Below are positions 6,637-7,770 of a stretch of 7,770 nucleotides of DNA, piece after piece. Below the pieces are notes generated by a model. That model had not been told where the DNA came from and searched no databases. It was given only the letters and a program-made list of their open reading frames with translations. Made by a program: the position numbers and the translations under genes. This stretch comes from Desulfovibrio sp. (GTDB taxonomy: Bacteria > Desulfobacterota > Desulfovibrionia > Desulfovibrionales > Desulfovibrionaceae): NCBI GenBank assembly GCA_014804905.1, contig JAAUYX010000013.1, positions 5,286-13,055 on the forward strand, in the 5' to 3' direction. Within the stretch, counting starts at the first letter, position 1, and each line of letters starts with the position of its first letter.

Positions 6637-6858
6637 TCACTGGCCGAGCAGGGTCTTGGTTTCCTCGCCGCGGGCGCGGGCGAGCGGGCTCGTGTACACC
6701 GAGCCTGTGATGCCCGCGGCCTTGGCCGCCTTGTCGCGCTGGTCCTGCCGCGCCGCCGTGGCCGCCTCGGTGACGGGCTTGGCCACTTCCTGCTTGGGCG
6801 CGGGTTTCACTTCCGGCACGCTGGGCGTGCTCGAACTCATGCCTCCGCCAAATCCCAT
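6637..6858 (-). CDS. Small Pro/Ala/Lys-rich phage protein from an internal in-frame start (73 aa)
   Basis: A second initiation site inside the acetyltransferase frame would give a 73-residue protein. It starts MGFGGGMSSSTPSVPEVK, continues with a Lys/Ala/Gln-rich helix-prone middle, and ends in SPLARARGEETKTLLGQ. AAGGGAGG sits five bases before this ATG, one of the best Shine-Dalgarno sequences in the window. In many tailed phages a short protein with a Gly-rich start, Pro-rich linker, charged helix and C-terminal Gly/Leu segment is encoded next to the portal, and T7 gp7.3 has a broadly similar make-up. The resemblance is compositional, so the role is inferred and weak. Its TGA stop touches the first possible portal ATG (TGATG). 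Either this is an independent protein whose upstream neighbour lost its stop, or only the long fusion is made, or both products exist. Confidence 0.6.
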   Translation of the reverse strand: MGFGGGMSSSTPSVPEVKPAPKQEVAKPVTEAATAARQDQRDKAAKAAGITGSVYTSPLARARGEETKTLLGQ

Positions 6859-7377
6859 ACATTCCTCCCTTGTTTCGCTCCTGGCCGCGTCCGCCGCCCA
6901 CTCCGCGCGGGAAAGGGCCACGAGGACGCCGTCCACATGCCGCCCCTTGCGGGCGTAAAAACAGGCCCCGGCGAGCCGCCCGAGCACCCGGAAGCCGCAG
7001 GCTCCCGCCAGCCGCCAGGCATGGCGGTTGGACACGGGGCAGAGGCCCACGATGCCCGCGCAGCCCGTGTGCCCGAATATCCAGGCAAAGCCGCCGCGCG
7101 CCATGGCCGGGGCGAGGCTCGCGCTCTCCCGGAAGGTCGTGAAGTCGAATTCCAGCAAATTCCCGCGCCAGGGCGTGAACAGGCCGCAGGCGAGGAGCCG
7201 CCCGGCCGCGTCCTCGCAGCGCAGGAGCAGCCCCTGCGCCGTCACCCGGCGCCAGTCCTCCAGCGTCGGCGCGGCGAAGGCGTACATGGCGCAGCCGAGC
7301 AGGCCCTCCTGCCGCATCCGGTGAAAGGGCTCGTCGCGCCCGGCCTCCGTGTCCGCTACGCGATAGACGAAATTCAT
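6637..7377 (-). CDS. GNAT-like acetyltransferase read in frame into a small Pro/Ala/Lys-rich phage protein (246 aa)
   Basis: Residues 1 to about 170 look like a GNAT-fold N-acyltransferase of the kind found in podovirus late regions. After a beta-rich N-terminal half comes SNRHAWRLAGACGFRVLGRL (about 116-135), the typical GNAT motif B pattern of Asn, Ala and a terminal Gly-Phe. A final strand follows at about 139-155. The acetyl-CoA pyrophosphate loop (R/Q-x-x-G-x-G/A) is not clear; RGGFAW at 94-99 is the nearest match, so activity is uncertain. From residue 174 (MGFGGG) the sequence changes to a low-complexity, charged stretch of 73 residues with no stop between. That part has its own strong ribosome binding site and is listed separately. 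The start ATG is supported by GGGAGGG five bases upstream and the ATGA overlap with terminase. Substrate is unknown; host or virion protein modification would be speculation. Confidence 0.75.
   Translation of the reverse strand: MNFVYRVADTEAGRDEPFHRMRQEGLLGCAMYAFAAPTLEDWRRVTAQGLLLRCEDAAGRLLACGLFTPWRGNLLEFDFTTFRESASLAPAMARGGFAWIFGHTGCAGIVGLCPVSNRHAWRLAGACGFRVLGRLAGACFYARKGRHVDGVLVALSRAEWAADAARSETREECMGFGGGMSSSTPSVPEVKPAPKQEVAKPVTEAATAARQDQRDKAAKAAGITGSVYTSPLARARGEETKTLLGQ
6864..6871 (-). promoter_or_regulatory. Strong internal ribosome binding site for the 73-aa protein
   Basis: AAGGGAGG on the minus strand lies five bases (AATGT) upstream of the ATG at 6858-6856, within the coding frame of the acetyltransferase. 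Such a match inside a coding region, at good spacing to an in-frame ATG, argues that translation starts here. A second in-frame ATG at 6840-6838 is preceded by GGAGG only one base away and is less likely. Confidence 0.65.
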
Positions 7378-7770
7378 AGGCGCCCTCCCTCATCCCCGAA
7401 CATGTCATAGCCCGTGCGGGCCCGGCCCGGCGCGGGCGCGCCCTGCGCGAGTTCCGCCCTGAAGCCCGTGGCCGCGTAGCGCAGGGCGTCGGCCGCGTGG
7501 CTCGTCCAGTCATGGAGCGGTCCCTGCGCCTCGGCGCCCCTGCGCCATTGGCGCCGGTAGGCCCGCAGCGCGCGGATGCCCTGGGCGCAGTGCTCCGCAT
7601 CGAACCAGAGACGGGTGATGCGCCTGCGCGTGGCGTCGATGCCGTCGGCGAGCGAAAGACCCGGGGCCACGCTGAAGCGGATGCCGAGCGCGGCCGCGCT
7701 TTCGAGACGGCTCTGGCCCGTGCCGAGCTCGCGCACGCGGATGTCGCGCGGCGCGATGTGCTGCCCGTAG
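7374..7770 (-). CDS. Phage terminase large subunit, C-terminal part (partial, 5' end outside window)
   Basis: This is the end of the ATP-driven DNA-packaging motor subunit, which translocates DNA into the procapsid and cuts concatemers. Only the last 131 residues are inside the window; the frame is open to the right edge, so the true start lies outside and an internal GTG near 7736 should not be taken as the start. What is seen is the end of the RNase H-like nuclease domain: YGQHIAPRDI at the edge, then RELGTGQSR, then DGIDATRR, and near the C-terminus HDWTSHAADALRY. In this family that last motif carries a catalytic acidic residue. The ATPase domain with the Walker motifs is off-window. The TGA stop overlaps the next gene's ATG as ATGA, which implies translational coupling. 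Family assignment is firm; the phage subgroup is not decided by this fragment. Confidence 0.92.
   Translation of the reverse strand, partial: YGQHIAPRDIRVRELGTGQSRLESAAALGIRFSVAPGLSLADGIDATRRRITRLWFDAEHCAQGIRALRAYRRQWRRGAEAQGPLHDWTSHAADALRYAATGFRAELAQGAPAPGRARTGYDMFGDEGGRL

Noticed and set aside
5363..6958. A 531-codon plus-strand open frame opposite the portal
   Set aside because: It is His/Arg/Ala-rich with no recognisable domain, lies antisense to a firmly identified portal gene, and is the kind of open antisense frame produced by GC-rich third positions.
4874..7600. A 908-codon open frame on the minus strand extending the portal frame far upstream across the acetyltransferase gene
   Set aside because: The upstream part reads Arg/Gly/Pro-rich, protein-unlike sequence in a phase other than the well-supported acetyltransferase and terminase genes. 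Portal homology begins only near 6625. Few stops are expected at this GC content.
1..7770. RNA genes, CRISPR array, insertion sequence, att site or defence genes
   Set aside because: No cloverleaf, regular spaced repeat, transposase, integrase or defence-type domain was seen. The window is accounted for by virion genes with short gaps.

Overview
The window is a stretch of the late (virion-structure) region of a podovirus-type phage or prophage. Every supportable gene lies on the minus strand, so transcription runs from high to low coordinates. The order is: terminase large subunit (3' end only), a GNAT-type acetyltransferase read in frame into a small Pro/Ala/Lys-rich protein, the portal (head-to-tail connector), a Bbp19-like protein, a putative scaffold, the major capsid protein, a Bbp16-like capsid cement protein, a T7 gp11-like tail tubular protein, and a tail fibre that runs off the left edge. 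The head genes resemble the Bordetella BPP-1 / Salmonella epsilon15 group more than T7 itself, while the tail tube protein and the fibre N-terminus are of T7 type.

The DNA is very GC-rich (about 70% or more in most stretches, with strong G/C preference at third codon positions) and the start sites carry AAGGAGG-like Shine-Dalgarno sequences. This fits a high-GC Gram-negative host. A Desulfovibrio-like host is possible but cannot be established from these genes. No integrase, att site or host gene is present, so free phage and prophage cannot be told apart.

The genes form one compact operon-like block. Adjacent genes overlap by ATGA at terminase/GNAT, portal/Bbp19-like and tail tube/fibre, by TGATG at an alternative portal start, and by about 75 nt at Bbp19-like/scaffold. 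Larger gaps occur only before the capsid gene (60 nt), the cement gene (28 nt) and the tail tube gene (87 nt, holding a GC-rich hairpin). The inferred flow is DNA packaging (terminase, portal), procapsid assembly (scaffold, coat, cement), then tail and adsorption (gp11-like, fibre).

Three points merit a second look. The receptor-binding tip of the fibre is a glycine-rich domain encoded by DNA of much lower GC (about 50% in places) than the rest of the same gene. The acetyltransferase and the small downstream protein share an uninterrupted frame with a strong internal ribosome binding site. The fibre carries a tail-assembly-chaperone-like domain at its C-terminus. I found no undescribed defence or mobile system, RNA gene, CRISPR array or diversity-generating retroelement.
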